Source of the DNA: Muscardinus avellanarius
Lineage: Eukaryota > Chordata > Mammalia > Rodentia > Gliridae
Direction of reading: 5' to 3'
Assembly (NCBI GenBank): GCA_963383645.1
Contig: OY726576.1
Coordinates: 17,183,131-17,247,130, forward strand
Length of the DNA: 64,000 nucleotides
The position numbers and the translations under genes were made by a program. Below the pieces are notes generated by a model that did no database searches, was not told where the DNA came from, and saw nothing but the letters and a program-made list of their open reading frames with translations. This document shows, in pieces, positions 33,060-43,035 of the stretch (positions are counted from its first letter, which is position 1; every line of letters begins with the position of its first letter).

Positions 33060-33970
33060 AAGAATTAAAGATAAAATCATGTGTGTATCTATGCATCATT
33101 TTGGATGTCATTATGATGCATAATTATATTATACCAATAAGAGTTAAAAATAAGTATAAAATACCATATGACCTAGGAGTTCCACTTCAGGCCTATCTAT
33201 GAAGGAATTGTTTTGTTGTTGTTGTTGTTGTTTGTTTGTGGGGTTTTTTTTTTGTGGTACTGGGGTTCCTGGAAGCCCTTCTACATTTGGGCTACACTCC
33301 CAGACCTATTTTATTTTTGGAAACAGGGTCTCTTAAGCCAGCCCAGCTGGCTTCGAACTTGCACGATCCTCCTGTCTCCACCTCCCAAGCGCGGGGATTA
33401 CAAGCGTGCGCCACCACGCCCGGCTGCCTGTGAAGGAATTGAAGGCAGGGTCTTGAAGAGATATCTGCTCGCCTATGTTTAGCCATGTTCATGGTGACAA
33501 GAGTCACAGAAGCCAACAAGGGGACGCAAACCATGTGCCTACTACAGATGAGCAGTGAACACAGTGTGGTGTGCACACGGAAAATCCACAGGGGGTTCAT
33601 CCAGCCCATAAAAGTGTTTCTGAGATGTGCTAAGGCGTGGGAGAACTTGGAGGACGTTCATTATGCTAAGTGACATAGCCCGTCACAAGGAGTCAGATAC
33701 TTCATGATTCCACTTACATGAGGTTTTTAGAGTCATCAAATTCATATGCAGAGAGCAGAATGGCGATTGCCAGGGGCTGGGGGAGAAGGTAATGGGGATT
33801 ACTTGTGTGATGGGTACAAAATTTCAGTTTTTAAAAATAAGAAATTTTTTACATTTATTATATAAACAACATAAATATACTCAACCTCACTAAACTATAC
33901 ATTTTTAAATGATTAACATGGATGATTTTAAGTTATGTATATTTGTGCCACAATTAAAATAAGAAACAAA
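33060..33970 (+). mobile_element. L1 3' end, best-preserved in the window, split by a SINE
   Basis: Before the SINE: ataccatatgacctaggagt. After it: catgttcatggtgacaagag, gcagagagcagaatggcgat, tgccaggggctgggggagaa, gatgggtacaaaatttcagt, then an AT-rich 3' end. The order is that of older mammalian L1 3' ends. No intact frame remains. Confidence 0.85.
33212..33424 (-). mobile_element. Composite B1-ID SINE, young type (form 2, hairpin form)
   Basis: (TTG)n/(TTTG)n tail, ctggggttcctggaagccct, the inverted repeat aagccagc/cca/gctggctt at 33335-33353, and gcgccaccacgcccggct. The target duplication is ctatgaaggaattg just before 33212 and ctgtgaaggaattg from about 33427, inside the L1. Confidence 0.95.
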
Positions 33971-34184
33971 CCTAGAAGAAATTAAAAGATAGTCTCATCG
34001 GTTAGAAAGGAAAGTGGAAATTAAAGCAGGCTCTGGACACCATGTTTTTCTGTAATGGTGGCAGAGGTTACCAAGTGACATGATTCAGTGTGTTTATAAA
34101 ATCGGGGGAGGGAAGATGCTTTCATGCGTTGCTGGTGGGTATAAAACTTAGGATAAGCCCCTTGAATAGCACAGGTGGAACAGC

Positions 34185-34502
34185 CCTAATTTCAAAATTA
34201 AAAATCTAAAAGCCACCAAAACCCAAAACTTTTTGAGCACCCACCTGGCCATGAATGGAAAATTTCTACACTCGACCTGTGTGACAGGTCAAATAAAAAC
34301 TCAGACACTAAAAATATTGTAAAAAGTTGCCTTCAGGCTATGCATATAAGGCATATCTGAAACATAAATGATTTTCATGTTCAGACGTGTTCTCCATCCC
34401 CAAGATATTGCATTAGATATCTGCAAGTAATCCAAAATCCAAGAAAAAATCCGAAACACTTCTGGCCCCGCACATTTTGGGTAAAGGATATTCACCTTAT
34501 AA
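34185..34502. mobile_element. Tigger-type non-autonomous DNA transposon fossil
   Basis: aaccaaaactttttgagcac (near 34220), ttcaggctatgcatataagg, tgttctccatccccaagata, atccgaaacacttctggccc and gggtaaaggatattcacctt match the palindromic repeat with ends like ggttgagtatcccttatccg. A relative lies at 51535-51845. Confidence 0.75.
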
Positions 34503-34982
34503 TGTATTCTTCACACGATTTCAAGATGGGCACCAATTTTACCTATCAGTTTCCCCGCTGGAGTTTGTCCTGTGAATATTCTTGTCCACGTACCTGAAGA
34601 ATTGTGCAGAGGTTGCTGCTGCAGCCCAGTCCACAGAGCAAGTGGCCAGCAGCGGGCTAGATGTCCATTTCTCGGGCGGTGGCTAAGGGAGTCACTGCTG
34701 CACCCTGTCTCTGGATGAAGCCCCTGGATCCGTGGGTCCATGTGGAGAGACTTCCAAGATATGTCGAAAGAAAGTAGCAGCACACGGACCGCTGTGTTTG
34801 ATTAGCTCTCATTTGTGTAAAAGGAAAGGAGGCTGGATTTGTGCAACAGCTCTTGATGTGCATGAGAATACACATGGCAGGACCCTCAGGATTCTGAGCA
34901 CCCTGCTTGCACCTGGGCCGCAGTGATGGTGACTGGGGCCTTCACGCCCTCTTAACCCTTTCAGGATTGCTTCCCAAAAGCA
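34503..34982. other. Unannotated stretch
   Basis: No repeat or gene is recognised. Frames of 60-90 codons on both strands look fortuitous. Confidence 0.4.
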
Positions 34983-34991
34983 TGTATTACT

Positions 34992-34992
<1 letters not shown>

Positions 34993-35034
<42 letters not shown>

Positions 35035-35219
35035 TTTTGGTGGTCCTGGGCTTTCTGGAAGTCCTTCTACCTCCGGGCTAAGCTCCCAGACCTATTTCAT
35101 ACTTTTTTATTTGGAAACAGGGTCTCTTAAGCCAGCGCAGCTGACTTTGAACCTGCGCGATCCTCCTGTCTCCGCCTCCCAAGCGCGGGGATGACAAGCG
35201 TGCGCCACCACGCCCGGCG
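34993..35219 (-). mobile_element. Composite B1-ID SINE, young type (form 2) with long (TTTA)n tail
   Basis: Twelve or so TTTA units, then gggctttctggaagtccttc, an imperfect hairpin (aagccagc/gca/gctgactt, 35129-35147) and gcgccaccacgcccggc. Target duplication tgtattactt at 34983-34992 and 35220-35229. Confidence 0.96.
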
Positions 35220-35519
35220 TGTATTACTTATTCTAAAAAATGCATGTGTGCATAATATGTCCAACCAAGCCTGCAGACGCTGTTTTTAAGTTGGTTGCGT
35301 AATGAAGACCCTAGCCAAGCCGGTCTCCCAGCCCCTAGGGCCCTCTGACCCACAGTGCTGGAAACTCAAGCCAGCGAGTTCACCAACTCCCAGAAAAGCC
35401 TGCTCCAACTAGACTCCGCATGGCTAGAATCTCAGCAGAGAGGGTGAGAAGTCGGCCCGGACCCCTCCCGTCACTCCTCGGGGGGTTCTCTTCCTTTATG
35501 TGGTGTCCCTCCTGTATCC

Positions 35520-35775
35520 CAGTCTCTCCCTAGCTTGTACGTATGAGAGACAACATATGGCCTTTCGCTTTCTGTGACTGGCTGATTCCACTTCGCATCC
35601 ATTTTCCATCAAATGACATAATTTTGTTTTGCGTTATGTCTTGCGTTATGTCTGGGCAAAACCCCGTAGTGCATATACGCCACAAATAGTGATACATGCA
35701 TATCCATATTGATAGCAAAGTTCACAGTAGCCAAATTATGGAGGCAGCCGACGTATCCGTTGTAGATGAATGGAT
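35520..35775 (-). mobile_element. L1 3' fragment with internal inversion
   Basis: 35520-35690 is reversed L1 (gtatgagagacaacatatgg, gactggctgattccacttcg, gtgcatatacgccacaaa). 35701-35775 is the L1 segment that should lie just upstream, but in the opposite orientation (cacagtagccaaattatgga, gatgaatggatgatgaaa). The junction is near 35688-35701. Confidence 0.75.
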
Positions 35776-35784
35776 GATGAAATT

Positions 35785-35912
35785 GGGGGATTTTTCTAAA
35801 TTTAGAGACAGGGTCTCACTCAGTTGCCCAGGCTGACCTTAAACCTGTCGTCCTTCTGACTCGCCTTTCAAGTTGCTGAGATTGCAGGTCTCACCACCAC
35901 GCCTGGTTCTGT
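35785..35912 (-). mobile_element. B1-like monomer SINE
   Basis: ttagagacagggtctcactc, agttgcccaggctgacctta, then gcaggtctcaccaccacgcc. It is the 7SL-derived part alone, without an ID tail. Confidence 0.75.
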
Positions 35913-36004
35913 TCTGCATCTTCATATTAAGGGGTGAATGAATGAACGACTTTGTCAAAACCCTGAGGACTATACACCAAGAGTGATGGGTATTATTGAA
36001 TGAA

Positions 36005-36150
36005 ATGTTTTTTCATAACTCTTATTGGTCTTGCTTGTAATTACACATGCTAGTGAGGTTCATGTTGATATATTCATTTCTGTATACCCATTGTTTAGAC
36101 TGTTTTCTTCCTCATATTTTCCCCTTTTCCCTCCCTATGCATTTAAGTTT
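36005..36150 (-). mobile_element. L1 3' end fragment
   Basis: aattacacatgctagtgagg, ttcatgttgatatattcatt and ccccttttccctccctatgc resemble reversed rodent L1 3' ends (gggattcattttgatatact), as also at 3720. Confidence 0.5.
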
Positions 36151-36186
36151 TAAAAAACTAAACAATTTTGTTTTAAAGAAAACATC

Positions 36187-36388
36187 TGCTGGGCATGGTG
36201 GTACATACCTGTAATCCCAGTCCTTGGGAGGTGTAAACAGGATGACTGCAGGTTTGAGGCCAGCCTCGCCAACTTAGTGGGGCCCTCTGCAACTTAACAA
36301 GATCCTGTTTCAAAATAAAAATAAAAATGACTGGGGATGTAGCTTAGAGGTAGAATGTCCATGAGCTGGATTCCAAGTACAAAAAAAA
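36187..36388 (+). mobile_element. Composite B1-ID SINE, old type
   Basis: gctgggcatggtggtacata, gcaggtttgaggccagcctc, gactggggatgtagcttaga and ggattccaagtacaaaaaaa. Its tail grades straight into the GGAA repeat that follows. Confidence 0.92.
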
Positions 36389-36457
36389 GAGGAAGGAAGG
36401 AAGGAAGGAAGGAAGGAAGGAAGGAAGGAAGGAAGGAAGGGAGAGAGGGAGAGAGGG
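36389..36457 (+). repeat. (GGAA)n/(GGGAGA)n microsatellite on a SINE tail
   Basis: About twelve GGAA units, then GGGAGA units, directly on the A-rich end of the SINE. Lys-Glu-Gly-Arg frames across it are artefacts. Confidence 0.96.
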
Positions 36458-36859
36458 AGTGCACATATGCCTGCTGGCCAGTTGAAGTAGAAGACAGTTA
36501 CCATGTGGATATGGTGGGCTTGGGACCTCCGCCCCACACTTAGGGGCCATGGCTGCAGGCTCAACCCTGGTTCTTCTTCAAGAATTTATTTTTGCAGTTC
36601 ATTTATCTCCTTCCTACTCCTGTTTCTGTAAACTTCTCTGACAGCCGTTTCACAGAAGTCATCCTGTCTCTTTTCTTACTCTTGCGTGCTCTGCCCATCC
36701 AACAAGGTCCTCTTGAGGCCTCAGACTAAGAAAAATGAAAGGAAATGTGGTCTCTGTTGAGCCAGTGCAGAAGGAGACCTGAGTTCTACTGTCCGCTAGG
36801 TACCGTAGACCCGTAGAATCAATAAATCAGTGGAGCTGCACAGGGAATTGGGATATGAC

Positions 36860-37027
36860 AGGCTGGGTATGGAGGTGCAGCCTGTGCGCCCAGGACATGC
36901 GTGGCTGGGACAGGAGGATCTTGGGTTCAAGGACAGTTTCAGCAAGTTAGGGAGACCCTGTTTCAAAATAAAGAAGGAAAGAGGGTGTAACTTGGAGGTG
37001 GAATGCCTCCGGGTTCAATTCCTAGTG
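36860..37027 (+). mobile_element. Composite B1-ID SINE, diverged
   Basis: ggctgggtatggaggtgcag, gggacaggaggatcttgggt, then gagggtgtaacttggaggtg and gggttcaattcctagtgaga. The tail continues as purine tract. Confidence 0.85.
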
Positions 37028-37260
37028 AGAGAGGGGGGAAAAAGGAGAAGAAGGAAGAGGAGGAAGAGGAGGAGAAGAAGGAGGGGAGGAGGAGAAGGAG
37101 GAAGAAGAGGAAGAAAGAAGGAGAAAAAGAATAGAAGGGAAGGGGGAGGGTATAGAAAAAGAAGAGAGAGAAGGAGGAGAAGGAGGATGAAGAGGAGGAA
37201 AAGAAAAGAGGAAACAGAAGAAATGAAGGGAGGGAGAGAAGGAAGGAGGGAGGGAGGAAA
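37028..37260 (+). repeat. Polypurine tract grown from the SINE tail
   Basis: About 230 bp of gaagga, gaggag and gaagaa words with only a few pyrimidines. Plus frames encode Lys-Arg-Glu-Gly and minus frames Phe-Ser-Pro, up to 170 codons, all artefacts. Confidence 0.96.
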
Positions 37261-38097
37261 ACCACAGTGGAGGAATGACCTTGGTCACAGTCCTGCCCAG
37301 GAAAGCGTGGCCCCAGTCCCACAGAGGAAGTCCCATGGTTAATCCTGCCCCTGCCGCCTGCTGGGCCGACACCTGCCTCCATCAGTGATTCATTAAGGGT
37401 GCAGAGCAGATGCCTGTTGTCCTCTGAAGAGGAGGAAGCCGGAACCACACTGAAGGGAGGGCTACAGATGAAGACAAGGGGCCGGGAAGATCCCTACCTC
37501 ATCAACACTGCGCCTCCGGTCTGAAAGTGCTGACGGGGGAAGTCGATGACTTGGGGTGTGTTTCAGGAGAAGCCTTTTAGCCTGGCCAGAGCCACTCCCG
37601 GCCTCCTCATTGGCTGGGCCTGGCTGTCACTTCTGCCATGAAGAATCAGGGCAGTATGGTGGGCCAGAGTGCAGGTGTTTTATCTGGCTCTGCCACTGTG
37701 GCCTCCAGCAGGGCACTGGCCTCTCTCTCCACATCCCGCAGGGTTTGCAGCGTGTGGACTGACTCAGCGCTGCCTCCCCACCTGTCTGCACAGTGTTTGG
37801 GGGACCGATTGGGGGGACCAAGCAAGCCCGGCGGGCCCCAGGCTCCACAGTCCCTCCCCAGTGTGGGAAGGCTCTGACAGGTGCTGCTCATGCAGAGGAT
37901 TCTGGGAAGTTAAAGCTACAGTAGGATCCCAGTTGCTGTGGCCCTTTAGCCCTTTAATACTGAGATCCAGGGTTCTGTACTCCAGTGTCCTGCATCCCAT
38001 ATTCCTGCAACCCATATTTTTATGTTCACCGCAGCCTTACATTCTCTGGAAAATTATATGCTTTATACTTTTCTTAAGCTCCCTCTGAAAAAGAGTG
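37261..38097. other. Unannotated stretch
   Basis: A weak MIR-like core lies near 37670-37745 (ggctctgccactgtggcctc). Overlapping frames of 60-139 codons on both strands are typical of chance in GC-rich DNA. Confidence 0.4.
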
Positions 38098-38202
38098 TTA
38101 GCCATGTGTGGTATGCATGCCTTTAATCCCAGTACTTAGGAGGCTGAGAAAGGAGGATTGCAGGTTTCCATCCTCGGTACCACCAAAAAAAAAAAAAAAA
38201 AA
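38098..38202 (+). mobile_element. Internally deleted composite SINE
   Basis: B1 start (agccatgtgtggtatgcatg) to gaggattgcaggttt, then directly the ID end (tcctcggtaccacc) and an A18 tail. The whole middle is missing, leaving an element of about 105 bp. Confidence 0.85.
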
Positions 38203-38227
38203 CCCACCTTGATACAATTAATTCATA

Positions 38228-38407
38228 TTTGTGTGTGTAATGCTGAGGATTGAACTCAGGAGCATTCTACCTCTGAGCTACCCCCACAGGCCTATTTTAT
38301 TTTGAAACAGGATCTCACTAAGTTGCTTGAGGCTGGCCTCAAACCTGTGATCCTCCTGTCTCAGCTTCCCAAGTACTGGGATTAGAGGCATGTGCCACCA
38401 TACTCAA
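38228..38407 (-). mobile_element. Composite B1-ID SINE, old type
   Basis: tgctgaggattgaactcagg, attctacctctgagctaccc, aggctggcctcaaacctgtg and gcatgtgccaccatactc. Confidence 0.92.
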
Positions 38408-39106
38408 ATCATTGGTATCTTTAAAAGTTCATTCTCATGCATATATCCCTGGAATCATAGAGGACTGTATAGGCATTTCTGCTGTGTGTAATTCCCATTT
38501 TTTACATTTATCCACCCATATCTAATCATAACAATGGGGTTTCAATAGCCCTGTAGTTTAAGAACAGTTAGTACTATAGCATTTCTAATTTTTCCAATAA
38601 TATTTTCTACTTCTAATGGCCAATGTCTGACTCAGGGCATAGAATTATTTCTGGACCCTGAGGTTGCCTACAGGGCTGGCAGGGGAAGCTCTCTGCATTA
38701 AGAGGTGGATTCTGGCCATGTTGCCATGGAGACAGGAATCAGCATGAGATGTCCAGGTGACCTGCTGGATGAGAAGGGTTACAGGAATGAGACATTTCTT
38801 TGATGTCCATCTTGATCTATGATTGTCCCATTTCCCTGAGCTGGTCACATGAGTGGTCCTCATCTCACTCAGATCAGCCTCTGACGTCTCCGCTGGGCTG
38901 CCTAATGCCCATAGAACCTGCTCTAGCCTGCGTACCTTGAAAGATGCCTGGGATGGAGTGATGTGGAGAAAAGAGAGGAGGTAGGAAGGTGGGAAAACAG
39001 GTAAACACTGCCTTTTTCCTTACAGATAAGCAGGAAACCTGCTGCAGAGTAAGTGCTCCAAAATGCGTGTTGACTAAATGAACCAAGTTCTAAAACCATG
39101 CTATCT
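38408..39106. other. Unannotated stretch
   Basis: No repeat family or gene is recognised. Confidence 0.4.
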
Positions 39107-39320
39107 GCTGGGCACCGTGGGCTGCACCTGCAATCCTAGTACTCTAGGGAGGCTGAGACAGAAGAATCTCAGGTGTGAGTCCAATCTCAGCAATTTAGTA
39201 AGAACCTCAGCCCCTTAGCAAGACCCTGCTTCAAAATTAAAATAGGGCTGAGGGTGTACTTTTGAGGTAGAATGCCCTTGGGTTCAACCTCCAATCTACC
39301 CTCATAGTCCACAAAAATAA
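39107..39320 (+). mobile_element. Composite B1-ID SINE, old type
   Basis: gctgggcaccgtgggctgca, gggaggctgagacagaagaa, gggctgagggtgtacttttg and cccttgggttcaacctccaa, then an A-rich end. Confidence 0.88.
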
Positions 39321-41359
39321 TCAGTGAAATAAATGAACAACAGAACCTACTACCTAATTAATAATCAGACATCTTCCCCTTTGGTTGGCATTTATTGATA
39401 TTTGTTCGCTTTCATAGAACAAGCTTGGAGGTGAAAGAGTTGAATAGTCCAGAAATGAGAACGTAAAGCCATGGGTGGAGGGTGGATCAGAAGAGAGCCT
39501 GGCACATTCTTAGGGACAGGGAACAGATCAGGGCGTGGAAACACTGTACAGGGTCAGGACTGTGGAGGTCCAGTCACCCTAAGGAGCGTCAGGGATCAGC
39601 CTCTCGAGGCCAATCACTGGAGAGAATGCTTCTGATTGCACACCCCGGACACACCGAAACAAGGCTCGCTTTATAGGTGTGTGCTGCAGGTGGACGGCTC
39701 TGCCTCTGGCTCCCCCAGGCCTGGGGTGGGAGGAAATGCTCTTGGGGAGTTCTGGTTGCACACTGCATCTCTCAGCTCTGGTACTGCTGGCCTCGCTTGA
39801 TGCATTCCAAGTTAAAATAGCTCACACTCCTTCTGGGTGTGGCCCAGCAGGCTCCCAGGGCCTGGAGCACACAGATCTATGTGGGAGGAGAGAGAGGGGG
39901 TCTGTGGTTGGCAATCTTTGTTTGGCCGAGCCTCTTTCTGCATTGTCCAGCCTCAGCCACCAGGCTGCACATGACCAGTGTCCTGTGAAGATTTCCACTC
40001 TGAGCTTAGCCGTCTGCAGGCTGTTCTCACCCAAGTCGGTCTCGGCCAGGGGAAACTTTGTCAACATTTTTAGTTCTTCAAATGAAAGAGGGCAAGATCT
40101 CCCTCCAGAAGTCAAGTTGAGGACCTCCAATCCATGCAGTAAGAAAGAGCACAAGAGACACAGTCAGCACAGGAAAGCTTCGAGAACCCGTCTCTGAAGT
40201 GTCTCAACAAGAATGCCAGGTTCCGTCCAAACTCATTTTCTTCTAAGTAGTGAAATCATCTTGAAAAGAAATTTCTTATTAAAATATGTAATGTCCTCAC
40301 CAAATGCCTCTTTCGACTTCAAAAGGAGATTTGGGAGATGGAAGACTTACCCAATTTTAGCTATCCCTAGGATGTATTTTTATAGGGGGGAGGGTGGAAG
40401 GAAAGAGCACATTTGTTTCTTGATGCAAAATTTGAATTTGGTTTTCTATTGTCAGTGTCTGGGCTGCACAGCCTAGACAGCAGCTTTTCTCAGGCCTGGG
40501 ATTTGGCTTGGAACTGAGAAAGACAGAACCACTGGTCCAGCTTTGGGCTGCAGGGATTTGGAGGAAGTAAAAGATGCCTTTCTACCAGCTGGCATGCATT
40601 TAAAATGTCGAGAGACGCTCCATTTCTTCAAAGACTTGGAGCAACGGCCAACCAAAGAGGCTGCCTCTGGTCGGGTCTCTAAGTCAGAGACTCCTGTGCC
40701 TATGATTTATTGATGGAGTGCTCTCAAGAGAAGAGAGTGATAGAGATGGAGTCCAGAAGGAGAAAGAGCCAGCAAGATATGACCTTAGTCCCAGCCTCAA
40801 CCCATGGGGACTGTGAAGTATCGATGGCACCATACAACTGTGTTCCCTCAAGACAGGCTGGCCTTTGCCTACTTGCATCTGTCACTCGTTGGCCACACGA
40901 TGCTCTGGAAGCAAGGACTTAATCTTCCAGGCATTTCCAGATCAGGTAGCATGCACTGACCAAGGACAGTTATCGAGAAAGGAATGTACGTGGGGCCAGT
41001 GGCAGACATAAGAACAGCACTGGGCAGTGGGAACATCAGCTCAAGGAAGGGCTTCCAGGCAAATACCAATGGCGTCCACAACAGGAGTAGGCACTCTTAT
41101 TGCTGTCTTGCGGAGAGGTTGTACAAGTTCTTGCCTTCTTTACAGGGAAGTATCATTCATCGGTCTGTGAGAGCAGGCTATCCTTTCTAAGCCATACCCT
41201 TAGCAAGTCTTAGACATGTTTTATAGAGGATGGGAAGGGAAGTGGATACAGGAGCTAATGTACCTGGCGAGACACGGACATCTTTCCTGGCATCTCTAGC
41301 CACAGCTGTAGCTGTTCAGCTTTTCAGCCAGGCTTATTAAAATATGAGGGCATAAAAAG
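39321..41359. other. Unannotated stretch, longest repeat-poor run
   Basis: About 2 kb without a recognised repeat. A 172-codon plus frame (39679-40197) has no recognisable domain and is overlapped by a 110-codon minus frame. Not called as a gene. Confidence 0.4.
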
Positions 41360-41369
41360 AGCTGATTCT

Positions 41370-41582
41370 TATTTTTTTTTTTTTTTGTGGTACTGGGGTA
41401 GAACCCAGATCCTTTCTACTTCCAGGCTATACTCCCAGACCCATTTTATATTTTATTTGGAAACAGGGTCTCACTAAGTTGCTAAGAGCCTCACTAAGCA
41501 GCTGAGGCTGGCTTCGAACCTGTGCGATCCTCCTGTCTCAGCCTCCCAAGCGTGGGGATTACAAGCGTGCGCCACCACGCCC
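41370..41582 (-). mobile_element. Composite B1-ID SINE, young type (form 1)
   Basis: T16 tail, ggtactggggtagaacccag, aagttgctaagagcctcact and gcgccaccacgcccagc. Exact 10-bp target duplication agctgattct at 41360-41369 and 41583-41592. Confidence 0.96.
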
Positions 41583-41592
41583 AGCTGATTCT

Positions 41593-42944
41593 CTTCATTT
41601 TATGGCAGGAAAGTTTCCCCCAAAAAAATCAAGGCGAGGCTGGTGAAAATGTGTGTGGTCCACACTTTTTGTGGGAAGCTGTTCTGACGACCTGGCTTCC
41701 TCTTCTGCCTGGTCTTGCCCCTCCCTCTCTCCCTGGCATCCCACCTTCCCAGCCACTTGTCTTCCTGTTATTTGGGGATAGTCAACAAAAATGATGACCT
41801 TTTTCATTGCCAAACCAAATTGCCATTTTCTTTTCTCCCACGTGGTTATAATATCCAAACAAACCCTCGGCTGTGTGGCTGTGCTCCAGGTGGGGGCCGC
41901 ACATCTCCTTGTCGCTTGACGACCTCTACCTACCTGTTTCCAACACACTGAGATGGAACCGTGAATTCTGCTCCTTGAGCTCTTTGGATCTGAACTGCCC
42001 AGTAAAATTAAGATAGCGAGAACGATGTGATGAGCAAACCCAGAAATGTCTGGAACGCGTTCAAGACCAGAGAGAACGCTGCGAGGAGACGGTCTCCCGG
42101 CTGCCTCTCGGCTCAGACAAATCCGACGCGCCTCCGGGACACCCCTGGCTCCCTTCAGCTGGCACGGGGAATGGAAACTTTGGCCATGGGTAGTTGCTTT
42201 TGTGGCTTCTCCAGTCCCTGCCTCACCCACAGCCCTCCCTTCTTTTCACTGAGTTTCCCAGAGCAAGTCCAGTCTAGCATCAGCCCATGCGAAATAGCAG
42301 CCAGCATGCACCCACAGGCACGCAGGAGTCCAGAGAAAAGGAATGCTCCTCGCCAGGCAACGGTGGGGACACCCCCAGGAATGGCAGGCTGCAGGGTGAG
42401 GCGTGGGGCCCCCTTGGGACGCTGTCATTCGAAGGGAGAGCAGGGAGCACCCCACCCCGTGAGTGTGGTATGCAAGTCACCGTCTAGCTGGGCCACTCGG
42501 AGCTGATGAGGCCGGATCCTGCTCCCTGCAGTGTCCAGCCCCAAGTCCCTTGGGGATGATCCAGGGGACACTGGTGGAAAAGCATATCTCCCAAGCTGTG
42601 ACCCCAACCCGACAGTGCCCTGACAGCTGTAACGAGGTGCCACGCTGCACAGCCTCCAGGCGGCAGATGTCCGTTCCTCACAGCCCTGAGGCAGGAGGTC
42701 TGAGAGGGGGCAGTGTCGTGATAGTCTGGTGCGCGCCCTCTTCTGGGTCTTAGGCCTCCACTTTCTGCTCCAGTCTCCCATGGTGGTGGAGAGCAGAGTC
42801 CCCACAGGTGCTCTCTTGAGACCCTTCCAAGGGCACGAATTCCGCTGATGCAATCACACCTCCCAAGTCCTCCCTCTAATCCCTTCACATTGGCGATGGG
42901 AATTTCAACACCCCACAGGGAAGAAGGTTCAGTTCATTGCCCAT
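41593..42944. other. Unannotated GC-rich stretch with the longest open frames
   Basis: The longest frame in the window (211 codons, minus, 41595-42230) lies here, with 159-, 142- and 134-codon frames on both strands. They overlap in conflicting phases and show no domain, signal or family resemblance, so they are judged fortuitous. Confidence 0.4.
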
Positions 42945-43035
42945 GCACATGTACATGTCTACATACACATGCATGTATACATGCAAGTATATACCGTGTG
43001 TGTATGTACACGTACATGTATACACACATGGGTGT
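42945..43035. repeat. Alternating CA/TA/TG low-complexity tract
   Basis: acatgtacatg, catgcatgtatacatg and gtacacgtacatgtatacac steps, rich in small palindromes, similar in nature to 11717-11880. Confidence 0.85.

Noticed and set aside
33060..33970. L1 considered as possibly active
   Set aside because: Only a 3' end survives, split by a SINE, with no open frame.
36830..37448. Lys/Arg/Glu-rich 170-codon frame and Ser/Phe-rich reverse frames
   Set aside because: Produced entirely by the purine tract at 37028-37260.
41595..42230. Longest open frame, 211 codons, minus strand
   Set aside because: It starts within a few bases of a SINE, conflicts with frames of up to 159 codons on the plus strand, and shows no domain or family resemblance. 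One such frame is expected by chance in 64 kb of partly GC-rich DNA.
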